Part shown: in pieces, positions 1 to 7,038 of the stretch
Layout: every line of letters begins with the position of its first letter
How positions within the stretch are numbered: position 1 is the first letter of the stretch
NCBI GenBank assembly: GCA_029859485.1
Contig: JAOUDB010000014.1
Location: forward strand, 1-19,277
Length of the DNA stretch: 19,277 bases
Source of the DNA: Desulfuromonadales bacterium
GTDB lineage: Bacteria; Desulfobacterota; Desulfuromonadia; Desulfuromonadales; BM103
Direction of reading: 5' to 3'
The notes under the pieces: model-generated
Told to the model about the DNA's origin: nothing
Seen by the model: only the letters and a program-made list of their open reading frames with translations
Databases searched by the model: none
Position numbers and translations under genes: made by a program

Positions 1-1
1 C

Positions 2-433
2 AGCGCTGGGATCAGCGTGACACTGCCTGTTTACCGTGAAAAAAGACGCGCCGAAAAAGCTGAAGCGCTTGCAGGTTTGAGAATGGCCGAAAAACAGGCC
101 GAGTCTTTCCAGAATAGTGTTGTGGAAAAAATCCACAAGGCCTACAGCCGCATGGAAGAAACACAACAACAGACCAAGCTCTATAGTGAAGGGATTATTC
201 CCCAGACTAGTCAGAGTTTGCAGTCTGCTTTGAGTTCTTACCAGGTTGGCAAGGTGCCTTTTGTTAGTTTGCTTGGCGCCTTGATGACGACCTATCAGGC
301 AGAAATGGAATATTATCGCGTCAGCACGGAATATATGCGCAGCTTGGCCTGGCTGGAAGCAGAGACGACCTTGCCGTTAATCGGTCCGCCATTGCAAGAT
401 GTTGACCTACAGACATCTGACTTCAGCAAATAA
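2..433 (+). CDS. TolC-family outer membrane efflux protein, C-terminal fragment (CusC-like)
   Basis: This is the last 143 residues of an outer-membrane channel of the TolC family. The reading frame is open at the left edge, so the gene starts outside the window. The visible part is mostly long helix rich in Glu, Lys and Gln, with the family's second-repeat pattern: a short beta-like start (ISVTLPVY), a long helix, a Ser/Gln-rich turn (QTSQSLQSALSSYQVGK), then a second long helix ending in YRVSTEYMRSLAWLEAETT. The stop lies 28 bases before the start of a CusB-like adaptor, which is followed by a CusA-like pump. The three would form an envelope-spanning tripartite exporter, with this protein as the outer-membrane duct. 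The family assignment is firm; the CusC-like role is inferred from the neighbours. Confidence 0.85.
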   Translation, partial: SAGISVTLPVYREKRRAEKAEALAGLRMAEKQAESFQNSVVEKIHKAYSRMEETQQQTKLYSEGIIPQTSQSLQSALSSYQVGKVPFVSLLGALMTTYQAEMEYYRVSTEYMRSLAWLEAETTLPLIGPPLQDVDLQTSDFSK

Positions 434-461
434 TCAGTTAAACACCGAATTTGAGGACATC

Positions 462-1982
462 ATGAGTCAAAGCAAACATTCCACCTGGATCGTCGCCCTG
501 GTCGGCATCATCTCCGCCATAGGCCTCAGCCTGGCTTTGACCGGCTGCAACAGCGACAAGCCGGTCGCCGGTACAGATCAGGCTGCCCCGGCCTCTGTCG
601 AGACAGTTGAACAACCGGCCCAGCAGTATACCTGCGGTATGCACCCGATGATCATTACCGATGAGCCCGGACAGTGCCCGATCTGCAGTATGGATCTGAC
701 ACCGTTAAAATCCACGGGAGGTGCGGCCTCAGACAAGCCTGCTGGTGAGCGCAAGATCAAATACTGGGCGGCTCCCATGGACCCGACCTACATCCGCGAC
801 GAGCCGGGCAAATCACCGATGGGAATGGACCTCGTACCGGTCTACGAAGATGAGGCCTCTGGCGGGTCAATGATCACTATCGACCCGGTTGTGCAGCAGA
901 ATATGGGGGTGCGGACTGCCACGGTGGAGCGGCGCACCCTGAATCGGTCTATCCGCACTGTCGGTCTGGTCGACTACGACGAGCCGCAGGTCTATTCGGT
1001 CAACGCCAAGGTTGACGGCTGGATCGATCGTCTCTATGTCGACGAGACCGGGCAGGAGGTGAAGAAGGGAGAGCCGCTGCTGGAGATCTACAGCCCCAAT
1101 TTGGTGTCTGCCCAGGAAGAATACCTGCTCGCCTTGCGTAATCGGGACAAGCTCAAGGAAAGCTCTTTTGCCCAGATTGCTGATGGCGCCGACCGGCTGC
1201 TGGAATCGAGCCGCAAACGCCTGGAATACTATGATATCAGCGACCGGCAAATCGACCAGTTGGAGAAAAGTGGCAACGTGCGCAAGACCATGACCCTGTA
1301 CTCCCCGCAGAAGGGTATCGTCATGATGAAGATGGCTTTCGAAGGGCAGTTCATCAAAGCCGGCATGGAGTTATTCAAAATCGGCGACATCTCAAATGTC
1401 TGGGTCTTTGCCGATATCTACGAGTACGAACTCCCCTGGGTCAAGGTCGGCCAGGAAGCGGAGATCCGGCTCCCCTTTGCCGGAGGTAAGACCCTGAGCG
1501 CCAAGATCAGCTACATCTATCCTTACGTCGAGCCTAAAACCCGCACGGTGAAGGCGCGCCTGGAGTTCGCCAACCCCGGATTCGAGCTCAAACCCGACAT
1601 GTACGTCAACGTGCGCATCAAGGGGAGCGAGGTCAGGGATGTGCTGACTGTTCCGGTTGAAGCGGTGATCAACTCAGGCGAGAAAAAGCTTGTTTTCGTG
1701 GCTCTTGGCGACGGCAGGTTCGAGCCTCGTCAGATCAAGGTCGGGATGCAGGACGAGGAAGGGTATGTGCAGATTATCCAGGGGATCCTCGAAGGTGAAC
1801 GGGTTGTCACCAGCGCCCAGTTCCTGTTCGATTCAGAGAGCAGGCTGCGCGAAGCGATCCAGAAGATGCGTCAGCCCAAGCCTGAGCCTGAACCTGAGCC
1901 TGAGGACCATGCCGGGCATGATATGGCAGACCCGTCCGATGCGAGTCTTCAGGAAGAAGAGCTTGAAGATTTGTTTAAATGA
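462..1982 (+). CDS. cusB: CusB-like periplasmic adaptor (membrane fusion) lipoprotein of a Cu/Ag RND efflux system
   Basis: A 506-residue adaptor linking the inner-membrane pump to the outer-membrane channel. The ATG at 462 is chosen because GAGG stands just upstream and it gives a clean lipoprotein signal: a hydrophobic stretch at about residues 9-28 and a lipobox LTGC with Cys29. Residues 56-82 and 101-129 are two heavy-metal-binding domains. The first has CGMHPM and a CPIC pair. The second has APMDP and SPMGMD but no cysteines. Then follow the barrel-sandwich and hairpin adaptor parts (VDGWIDRLYVDETGQEVKKG; YSPQKGIVMMKMAFEGQFIKAG) and a beta-barrel (VRDVLTVPVEAVI). The tail is Glu/Pro-rich and ends near HAGHDMAD, another possible metal ligand patch. 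An in-frame earlier ATG at 399 lies inside the upstream gene and would bury the signal peptide. Confidence 0.9.
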   Translation: MSQSKHSTWIVALVGIISAIGLSLALTGCNSDKPVAGTDQAAPASVETVEQPAQQYTCGMHPMIITDEPGQCPICSMDLTPLKSTGGAASDKPAGERKIKYWAAPMDPTYIRDEPGKSPMGMDLVPVYEDEASGGSMITIDPVVQQNMGVRTATVERRTLNRSIRTVGLVDYDEPQVYSVNAKVDGWIDRLYVDETGQEVKKGEPLLEIYSPNLVSAQEEYLLALRNRDKLKESSFAQIADGADRLLESSRKRLEYYDISDRQIDQLEKSGNVRKTMTLYSPQKGIVMMKMAFEGQFIKAGMELFKIGDISNVWVFADIYEYELPWVKVGQEAEIRLPFAGGKTLSAKISYIYPYVEPKTRTVKARLEFANPGFELKPDMYVNVRIKGSEVRDVLTVPVEAVINSGEKKLVFVALGDGRFEPRQIKVGMQDEEGYVQIIQGILEGERVVTSAQFLFDSESRLREAIQKMRQPKPEPEPEPEDHAGHDMADPSDASLQEEELEDLFK

Positions 1983-2082
1983 ATCAATGAGGAGTTAAGA
2001 GTCAGGTGTTAGGGGACAAAGCATTTATCCGTCAACCCTCACCCCTCTCGCCTCACTTCTCTCGCTTTTAGGAATTTAATCC

Positions 2083-5000
2083 ATGCTTGAAAAAATCATT
2101 GATTGGTCCAGTCACAACCGCTTCATGGTCATCCTGGCAACGGCGTTCGTTGTAGTCGGGGGGATCTATGCGCTGCGCAATATTCCGATTGATGCCATCC
2201 CCGACCTTTCCGATGTGCAAGTGATCATCTTTACCGAGTATCCGGGGCAGGCGCCGCAGGTGGTAGAGGACCAGGTCACCTATCCCCTGACGACACAGAT
2301 GCTGGCGGTCCCGGGAGCCAAAGATGTACGGGGTTACTCCTTCTTCGGTCTCTCCTTCGTCTATATCATCTTCGAAGACGGCACCGATATGTACTGGGCC
2401 CGCTCCCGGGTTCTCGAATACCTGAATTACGCCGCGGGGCGACTGCCGAAGGGGGTCACCCCGTCGCTGGGACCTGATGCGACCGGTGTCGGCTGGGTCT
2501 ACCAGTATGCGCTCAAGAGCGACCGGCACGATCTGCAGCAACTGCGATCAATCCAGGATTGGTTTCTGCGCTACGAGCTGACGGCTGTCGAGGGGGTCTC
2601 CGAGGTTGCCTCCATCGGCGGCTACGTCAAGCAGTACCAGGTGGCAGTCGACCCGGATCGGCTGCTGGCCTATCATATCACCATCCCCCAGATTCGCCAG
2701 GCCATCCAGCGCAGCAATAACGACGTCGGCGGACGGGTGATCGAGATGGCCGAGACCGAATTCATGGTCCGAGGGCTGGGGTACATCCAGTCGACGCAGG
2801 ATATTGAACAGATAGTGGTCGGCTCGGACATGCGTGGGACGCCGATTTTGCTCCGGGATCTGGCCGAGGTCAAGCTGGGCCCGGAGATGCGTCGAGGTCT
2901 GGCCGAACTCAACGGCGAAGGGGAGGTCGTAGGCGGCATCGTCGTCATGCGTTTCGGCGAGAACGCCCGAGCTGTCATTGAGCGGGTGGAGAGAAAACTC
3001 GAAGATCTTAAAGGCGGACTTCCCGAAGGAGTGGAAATAATAACCGTCTATGACCGCGCAGGTCTCATCGATCGCTCCGTATCCAATCTCAAAGAAAAGC
3101 TGTTGGAAGAGAGTATCGTCGTCGCCCTGGTGATTATCCTTTTCCTCTTCCATCTGCCGAGCGCGGCCGTGGTCATTCTGGCGCTTCCCGTCGGCATTCT
3201 GATGTCTTTCATCATCATGTATATGCAGGGACTCAATGTCAATATCATGAGTCTCGGCGGCATCGCTATCGCTATCGGCACCATGGTCGATTCTGCGATC
3301 ATCATGGTCGAGAATGCCCACAAACGTATTGAGTATGAGCCGGATAAACCGCGTACCGAGGTGATCATCGCTGCGGCCAAGGAGGTCGGCCCCACCATCT
3401 TCTTCGCTCTGCTGGTGATCACCGTCTCCTTCGCCCCGGTTTTCACCCTGCAGGAGCAGGCGGGACGCATGTTCAAACCCCTGGCCTTCACCAAGACGTA
3501 CGCCATGGCGACGGCCGCCATTGTCTCCATTACCCTGGTGCCGGTGCTGATGGTCTGGTTCATCCGTGGACGCGTCCGCAAGGAAACGGACAACCCAATC
3601 AATCGTGCTCTCATCGGCGGTTACCAGCCGGTCGTCGATTTCGTTCTGCGCTGGCGCAAAATGACCCTGCTTGTGGCGCTGGCGCTGACGCTCTCCATCG
3701 CATGGCCCGCCAGCAAAATGGGGACGGAATTCATGCCGCCTCTCTACGAGGGGGATCTGCTCTACATGCCGACCACCCTGCCGGGGATCTCAATCACCAA
3801 GGCGAAGGAGCTTCTGCAGCAGACCGACCGCATCATCGCTACCTTCCCCGAGGTGCATCATGTCTTCGGCAAGGTCGGCCGGGCCGAGACGGCCACCGAT
3901 CCGGCGCCGCTCTCTATGCTCGAAACGACGATCATGCTCAAAGCCGAGGACGAATGGCGTAAATTGCCCACGCCCCGTTTCTACTCAGACTGGCCGCAGT
4001 GGACCGAATGGGTGAAGAAGCCGCTGCGTTGGGTGCTGCCGGAAGAGAAGACGATAACGGTGGCACAACTCACTGAGGAGTTGAATAACGCCATCCAGTT
4101 CCCCGGTCTGACCAACGCCTGGACCATGCCGATCAAAACCCGCATCGACATGCTCTCCACCGGCATCAGAACTCCGGTCGGCATCAAGATTATGGGGGAT
4201 GACCTGCAGACCCTCTCCGATCTCGGCGAGGAAATCGAGGCATTGGTGCGTACCTTGCCCGGGACACTCTCCGCCTTCTCCGAGCGTGTCACCGGCGGGA
4301 ATTATCTCGATTTCGTCATAGACCGCGCAGAAATTGCCCGCTACGGCCTGACCGTGGCCAATGTACAGGACATTATTCAGAGCGCCATCGGTGGTATGAA
4401 TGTCACTCAGACTGTCGAGGGGCTGGAACGCTACTCTGTCAACATACGCTACATGCGCGATTACCGTAACGACCTGCCGGCTCTCAATCGGGTGCTTATT
4501 CCCCTCAGGGACGGCGGTCACATTCCTATTTCCCAGGTCGCCGATATCCAGATCAAGAAGGGCCCTCCTGCGATCAAGAGTGAGAATGCCCGGCGCACAG
4601 CCTGGATCTACGTCGACCTGCAGGGGATCGACGTCGGCACTTACGTCGAAAATGCCCGCAAAGCGGTAGCAGAGCAAGTGAAGTTGCCGCCTGGATACAA
4701 CATCGTCTGGAGCGGCCAATACGAGTACATCGAGGCGACAAGGGCGCGGCTCATGGTGATCATCCCGATGACCGCCTTGATCATTTTCCTTCTGCTCTAC
4801 ATCAGCACTCAATCAGTCGTGAAGACAGGCATCATTCTCCTGTCGGTTCCGTTCGCGCTTGTCGGGGCTTACTGGCTGATGTATCTGCTCGGGTACAATT
4901 CCTCGATCGGGGTCGCGGTCGGCCTTATCGCTCTGGCGGGGCTCTCGGCCGAAACCGGAGTGGTGATGCTCCTCTACCTCGATATTGCCTATAAGAGATG

Positions 5001-5301
5001 GCAGGACGAAGGTCGCATGCTGACCCGAGGCGATCTGCATCAGGCCGTCATGTACGGAGCGGTGCAGCGTATCCGTCCCAAGGCCATGACCGTGGTGACC
5101 ATTATCGTCGGCCTCTTCCCCATTATGTGGAGTACCGGGGCGGGCGCCGATGTCATGAAGCGGATCGCCGCCCCCATGGTCGGCGGCTCCATCACCTCGC
5201 TGCTGGTCATCATGCTTGTCATGCCTATTATTTACTTTATCTGGCGCAGCATCGGGCTCGATAAATCGATGGAACCGACGATGGAAGACGACAAGCATTA
5301 A
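2083..5301 (+). CDS. cusA: CusA/CzcA-family heavy-metal RND efflux pump, Cu(I)/Ag(I) type
   Basis: A full-length 1072-residue inner-membrane proton-driven pump. The start has AGGAA a few bases upstream. The N-terminus (SSHNRFMVILATAFVVVGG) is the first membrane helix. GGIAIAIGTMVDSAIIMVEN carries the proton-relay Asp (D403). The second membrane bundle is near residues 890-1060. The three methionines that bind Cu(I) or Ag(I) in Escherichia coli CusA all have counterparts: M562 in LLYMPTTLPG, M612 in APLSMLETT and M690 in RIDMLSTGI. This argues for copper or silver rather than Zn/Co/Cd. About 30 residues rich in Trp and Pro (RFYSDWPQWTEWVKKPLRW) sit between the second and third methionines, where E. 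coli CusA is shorter. A gap of 100 bases without a visible promoter separates it from cusB. Confidence 0.95.
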   Translation: MLEKIIDWSSHNRFMVILATAFVVVGGIYALRNIPIDAIPDLSDVQVIIFTEYPGQAPQVVEDQVTYPLTTQMLAVPGAKDVRGYSFFGLSFVYIIFEDGTDMYWARSRVLEYLNYAAGRLPKGVTPSLGPDATGVGWVYQYALKSDRHDLQQLRSIQDWFLRYELTAVEGVSEVASIGGYVKQYQVAVDPDRLLAYHITIPQIRQAIQRSNNDVGGRVIEMAETEFMVRGLGYIQSTQDIEQIVVGSDMRGTPILLRDLAEVKLGPEMRRGLAELNGEGEVVGGIVVMRFGENARAVIERVERKLEDLKGGLPEGVEIITVYDRAGLIDRSVSNLKEKLLEESIVVALVIILFLFHLPSAAVVILALPVGILMSFIIMYMQGLNVNIMSLGGIAIAIGTMVDSAIIMVENAHKRIEYEPDKPRTEVIIAAAKEVGPTIFFALLVITVSFAPVFTLQEQAGRMFKPLAFTKTYAMATAAIVSITLVPVLMVWFIRGRVRKETDNPINRALIGGYQPVVDFVLRWRKMTLLVALALTLSIAWPASKMGTEFMPPLYEGDLLYMPTTLPGISITKAKELLQQTDRIIATFPEVHHVFGKVGRAETATDPAPLSMLETTIMLKAEDEWRKLPTPRFYSDWPQWTEWVKKPLRWVLPEEKTITVAQLTEELNNAIQFPGLTNAWTMPIKTRIDMLSTGIRTPVGIKIMGDDLQTLSDLGEEIEALVRTLPGTLSAFSERVTGGNYLDFVIDRAEIARYGLTVANVQDIIQSAIGGMNVTQTVEGLERYSVNIRYMRDYRNDLPALNRVLIPLRDGGHIPISQVADIQIKKGPPAIKSENARRTAWIYVDLQGIDVGTYVENARKAVAEQVKLPPGYNIVWSGQYEYIEATRARLMVIIPMTALIIFLLLYISTQSVVKTGIILLSVPFALVGAYWLMYLLGYNSSIGVAVGLIALAGLSAETGVVMLLYLDIAYKRWQDEGRMLTRGDLHQAVMYGAVQRIRPKAMTVVTIIVGLFPIMWSTGAGADVMKRIAAPMVGGSITSLLVIMLVMPIIYFIWRSIGLDKSMEPTMEDDKH

Positions 5302-5308
5302 AGTAGGT

Positions 5309-5437
5309 TCCCATGCCATTCTGGTAATGGCTGACAGCCTCAACCTCGGCGTTATTGCTGAAGGAGTCGAGAAACGTTCTCAACTCGATTCCTGCGAGGA
5401 AGGGTCGGCCCATGAGGCCGACTACCAGGCGTCATAA
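5309..5437 (+). pseudogene. Remnant of an EAL-domain (c-di-GMP phosphodiesterase) gene
   Basis: Just after the cusA stop, in another frame, the translation AILVMADSLNLGVIAEGVE followed by KRSQLD matches the EAL-domain segment usually written as AxxxGLxVIAEGVE(T)xxQL. In intact proteins this segment lies near the end of the domain, before the QGY..(S)xP motif. Here the similarity stops after about 30 residues and the frame runs to a stop at 5435 without QGY. No other part of an EAL domain is present, since the sequence to the left is cusA. I read it as the scar of an EAL gene cut by a recombination event. Translation from any start codon is unlikely. Confidence 0.7.
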
Positions 5438-5461
5438 AATTAACCCGGCGGCAATGCCGCC
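5404..5461 (+). terminator. Two hairpins downstream of cusA, possible terminator
   Basis: GTCGGCC (5404-5410) and GGCCGAC (5416-5422) form a perfect 7-bp stem with a 5-base loop. GGCGGC (5447-5452) and GCCGCC (5456-5461) form a 6-bp stem with a 3-base loop. Neither is followed by a clear T run, so factor-independent termination is uncertain; they may instead protect the 3' end of the cus message. Confidence 0.4.
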
Positions 5462-5491
5462 TCAACACAAATCAAAGAGATAAAAGATTAG

Positions 5492-5519
5492 TATAATAAC
5501 AATGTCAGCTGGCAGCTGA
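5492..5519 (+). promoter_or_regulatory. Promoter -10 box and palindromic operator candidate for the His/Met-rich gene pair
   Basis: TATAAT at 5492-5497 is a perfect sigma70 -10 box; no good -35 box lies 16-18 bases upstream. Directly after it, at 5505-5519, is a perfect 7+1+7 palindrome, TCAGCTG-G-CAGCTGA, placed where transcription should start and 25 bases before the ATG at 5545. A weak -35 plus a palindrome at the start point is a common layout for repression or metal-dependent activation. Which regulator binds is not visible; none is encoded nearby. Confidence 0.6.
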
Positions 5520-5544
5520 TCACAACCCAAAAGGAGATTCCACT

Positions 5545-6099
5545 ATGAAACGTCTTACTTTCACAATGATGGCCCTGATTATTGCTACGGCCATACCCAT
5601 GGTCGCCATAGCCATGGACCACGGTTCCCACGACAAAGAAATGTCCAAAGACATGGATCACGACAAGCACAAGGCCCATGACATGAAGATGGATGACGCC
5701 AAAGAGATGAATCATGACATGCACAAAGGTCACGATATGGCCGCTGAAGATGGTGATTTTGTAGAGATTGGCAAGGATACCCAGGATGGTGTAGTTGCTA
5801 CGGTCAAGGTTAAGGCCTACGATGAGAAAACCAGGGCGACTATGGCCAAAATGGGTATGAATGCGACTCACCACGTCATGGTCTTCTTTACCGATGAAAA
5901 GACTGGTGAAGCCGTTGCTTCCGGCAAGGCGGCCCTCAAGATAAAGGGTGAAGACGCCAAGCCGGCAATGTTGATGCAGATGGGTCCCGGCTTCGGTTCT
6001 GATGTTTCCGTAGATGATGGTATGTCTACCTTTGAAATCGGAACCAAACTCGAGGATGGGAAAAAGCGCCAGTTCTCGGTCATGTTCCACAATATGTAA
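5545..6099 (+). CDS. Secreted His/Met-rich protein, probable periplasmic copper-binding protein
   Basis: A 184-residue exported protein whose exact family I do not recognise. The start is fixed by AAGGAG at 5531-5536. Residues 1-23 are a signal peptide ending AIA, cleaved before M24. Residues 24-68 form a low-complexity metal-binding tail with eight His and eight Met among Asp and Lys (for example DMDHDKHKAHDMKMDD), as in periplasmic copper carriers. Residues from about 72 on are a compact, probably beta-sandwich domain with MNATHHVMVFFTDEKTGE, in which the two adjacent His may also be ligands. The downstream gene encodes a paralogue of this domain. Its place beside the cus operon, and its promoter with a palindrome, suggest a metal-induced chaperone or buffer feeding the efflux pump. 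The copper role is inferred. Confidence 0.8.
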   Translation: MKRLTFTMMALIIATAIPMVAIAMDHGSHDKEMSKDMDHDKHKAHDMKMDDAKEMNHDMHKGHDMAAEDGDFVEIGKDTQDGVVATVKVKAYDEKTRATMAKMGMNATHHVMVFFTDEKTGEAVASGKAALKIKGEDAKPAMLMQMGPGFGSDVSVDDGMSTFEIGTKLEDGKKRQFSVMFHNM

Positions 6100-6104
6100 C
6101 AAAA

Positions 6105-6129
6105 ACGGGAGCCGTTTTACGGCTCCCGT
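6105..6129 (+). terminator. Strong hairpin between the two His/Met-rich genes
   Basis: ACGGGAGCCG (6105-6114) and CGGCTCCCGT (6120-6129) pair perfectly over 10 bp around a TTTTA loop, five bases after the stop of the upstream gene. No T run follows, so it may be a partial terminator or an mRNA stabiliser that sets the ratio of the two proteins. Confidence 0.6.
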
Positions 6130-6193
6130 CAATTGCAAACAAACAAAATAGACCGTTGTCCAAGTTGGTATCTATGCTTGGGTGGAGGCTCAT

Positions 6194-6691
6194 ATGAAGA
6201 AACTGAAGCTCGTAACAATTCTCCTCATGGTTCTTGTCACTGCACCTTTAGTGGCCTCTGCAATGAGTCACCAGGATCATGCTGCTCATGATCACGACAG
6301 CTCTCAAACTGAACAGGCTGGGCACAACGGCATGTCGTCTGATGGAGCCATGATGATCGTCGGCAGTATGGTCAGTAAAGGCGTCAAGGGGATGGCACAT
6401 CTCAAAGATGTTTCGGCGGCCATGGCTGATCTGGGTATGAAAACAACCCATCATTTCATGATTGCATTTATTGATGAAACGACTGGCGAGTTGATTGAAT
6501 CCGGAACCGTTGCTCTTAAAATAACTAATCCTGATGCAAAGGTCGGAGACCCGATTCCGCTGATGGGTATGGATGGTCACTTCGGCACTGATGTGACTCT
6601 TGATATGCCTGGCGAGTATCATTTCAGGCTTGGAACAGAGTTGGCCGATGGGATCAAACGCAAGTACCACTTTCACCACGTTATTGATTAA
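6194..6691 (+). CDS. Secreted His-rich protein, paralogue of the preceding gene
   Basis: A 165-residue exported protein. The ATG at 6194 is preferred over an in-frame GTG at 6182 because GGTGGAGG at 6181-6188 is a strong ribosome site for it. Residues 1-23 are a signal peptide ending ASA, the same length as in the upstream paralogue. Residues 24-47 are His-rich (SHQDHAAHDHD, then GHNGM). The rest aligns by eye with the upstream protein: MKTTHHFMIAFIDETTGELI against MNATHHVMVFFTDEKTGEAV, then FGTDVTLD against FGSDVSVD, and GTELADGIKRK against GTKLEDGKKRQ. It ends in KYHFHHVID, adding C-terminal His. It probably arose by tandem duplication and has diverged in its metal-binding tail (more His, fewer Met). 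No own promoter is convincing; it may depend on read-through of the hairpin upstream. Confidence 0.78.
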   Translation: MKKLKLVTILLMVLVTAPLVASAMSHQDHAAHDHDSSQTEQAGHNGMSSDGAMMIVGSMVSKGVKGMAHLKDVSAAMADLGMKTTHHFMIAFIDETTGELIESGTVALKITNPDAKVGDPIPLMGMDGHFGTDVTLDMPGEYHFRLGTELADGIKRKYHFHHVID

Positions 6692-6864
6692 CCTTGATTC
6701 AGCAACCACGTGAAGAAGAATTATCTCCGTAACACATAAAGATCGAAAAACTCGCCAAAGACAGGGTTGAAGTGCAGGTCATTAATGAACAAGCCTTCAA
6801 CCTGAGGTCGGTCCGCAATAGTGGACACCATGTTATGGTCAGGAAGCCCCTTGCCGCCTGATCT

Positions 6865-6936
6865 TTATCCACACAGCAGCATAGCCATCTTTTTCATATT
6901 CTGACAAGCCGCTGCAATCAGACGCTAATTAGCCTC
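6865..6936 (-). pseudogene. Remnant of a DDE transposase C-terminus
   Basis: On the minus strand the translation RLIAAACQNMKKMAMLLCG ends in a stop at 6865-6867 and is preceded by an in-frame TAG at 6925-6927 after Glu-Ala-Asn. The pattern LxAAxxQNxKKxxxLL is typical of the last helix of IS1182/IS5-like transposases. The internal stop and the lack of any upstream catalytic part mark it as dead. The exact IS family is a guess from memory of the motif. Confidence 0.55.
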
Positions 6937-6950
6937 CTGAATAAATAAAA

Positions 6951-6971
6951 TCCCCGCCACCTTGGCGAGGA
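6951..6971 (-). terminator. Intrinsic terminator for hcp
   Basis: Read on the minus strand, a 9-bp stem with one mismatch (TCCTCGCCA with TGGCGGGGA) is followed by ATTTTATTTATT. It lies about 70 bases after the hcp stop and so terminates hcp transcription. Confidence 0.65.
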
Positions 6972-6989
6972 CTTTATCATCAGTCAGAG

Positions 6990-7019
6990 GTCGCCTCACC
7001 TATGAGGCGGCCTTTTGTT
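6990..7019 (+). terminator. Intrinsic terminator for the + strand copper block
   Basis: GTCGCCTCA and TGAGGCGGC pair over 9 bp (one G-T pair) around a CCTA loop at 6990-7011 and are followed by CTTTTGTT. The T-rich side is on the + strand, so it stops transcripts coming from the His/Met-rich genes before they run into hcp. Confidence 0.7.
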
Positions 7020-7038
7020 GTTGTGCGATCAGTTACTG

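Larger units (their letters stand above)
6692..7038. other. Intergenic stretch between convergent genes
   Basis: This 347-base gap separates the + strand His-rich gene from the minus strand hcp gene. It holds a decayed transposase end (6865-6936) and two terminator hairpins facing opposite ways. The part from 6700 to 6860 shows no gene; it may belong to the same decayed insertion, since the minus-strand frame after the transposase stop runs open for about 50 more codons without a recognised match. Confidence 0.6.

Noticed and set aside
399..461. Earlier start codon for cusB
   Set aside because: It lies inside the TolC-like gene and would put 21 polar residues before the lipoprotein signal peptide.
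2548..4812. Long minus-strand open frames (257 and 275 codons) opposite cusA
   Set aside because: They mirror the GC-rich codons of cusA, are rich in Asp, His and Arg without a domain pattern, and lack ribosome sites.
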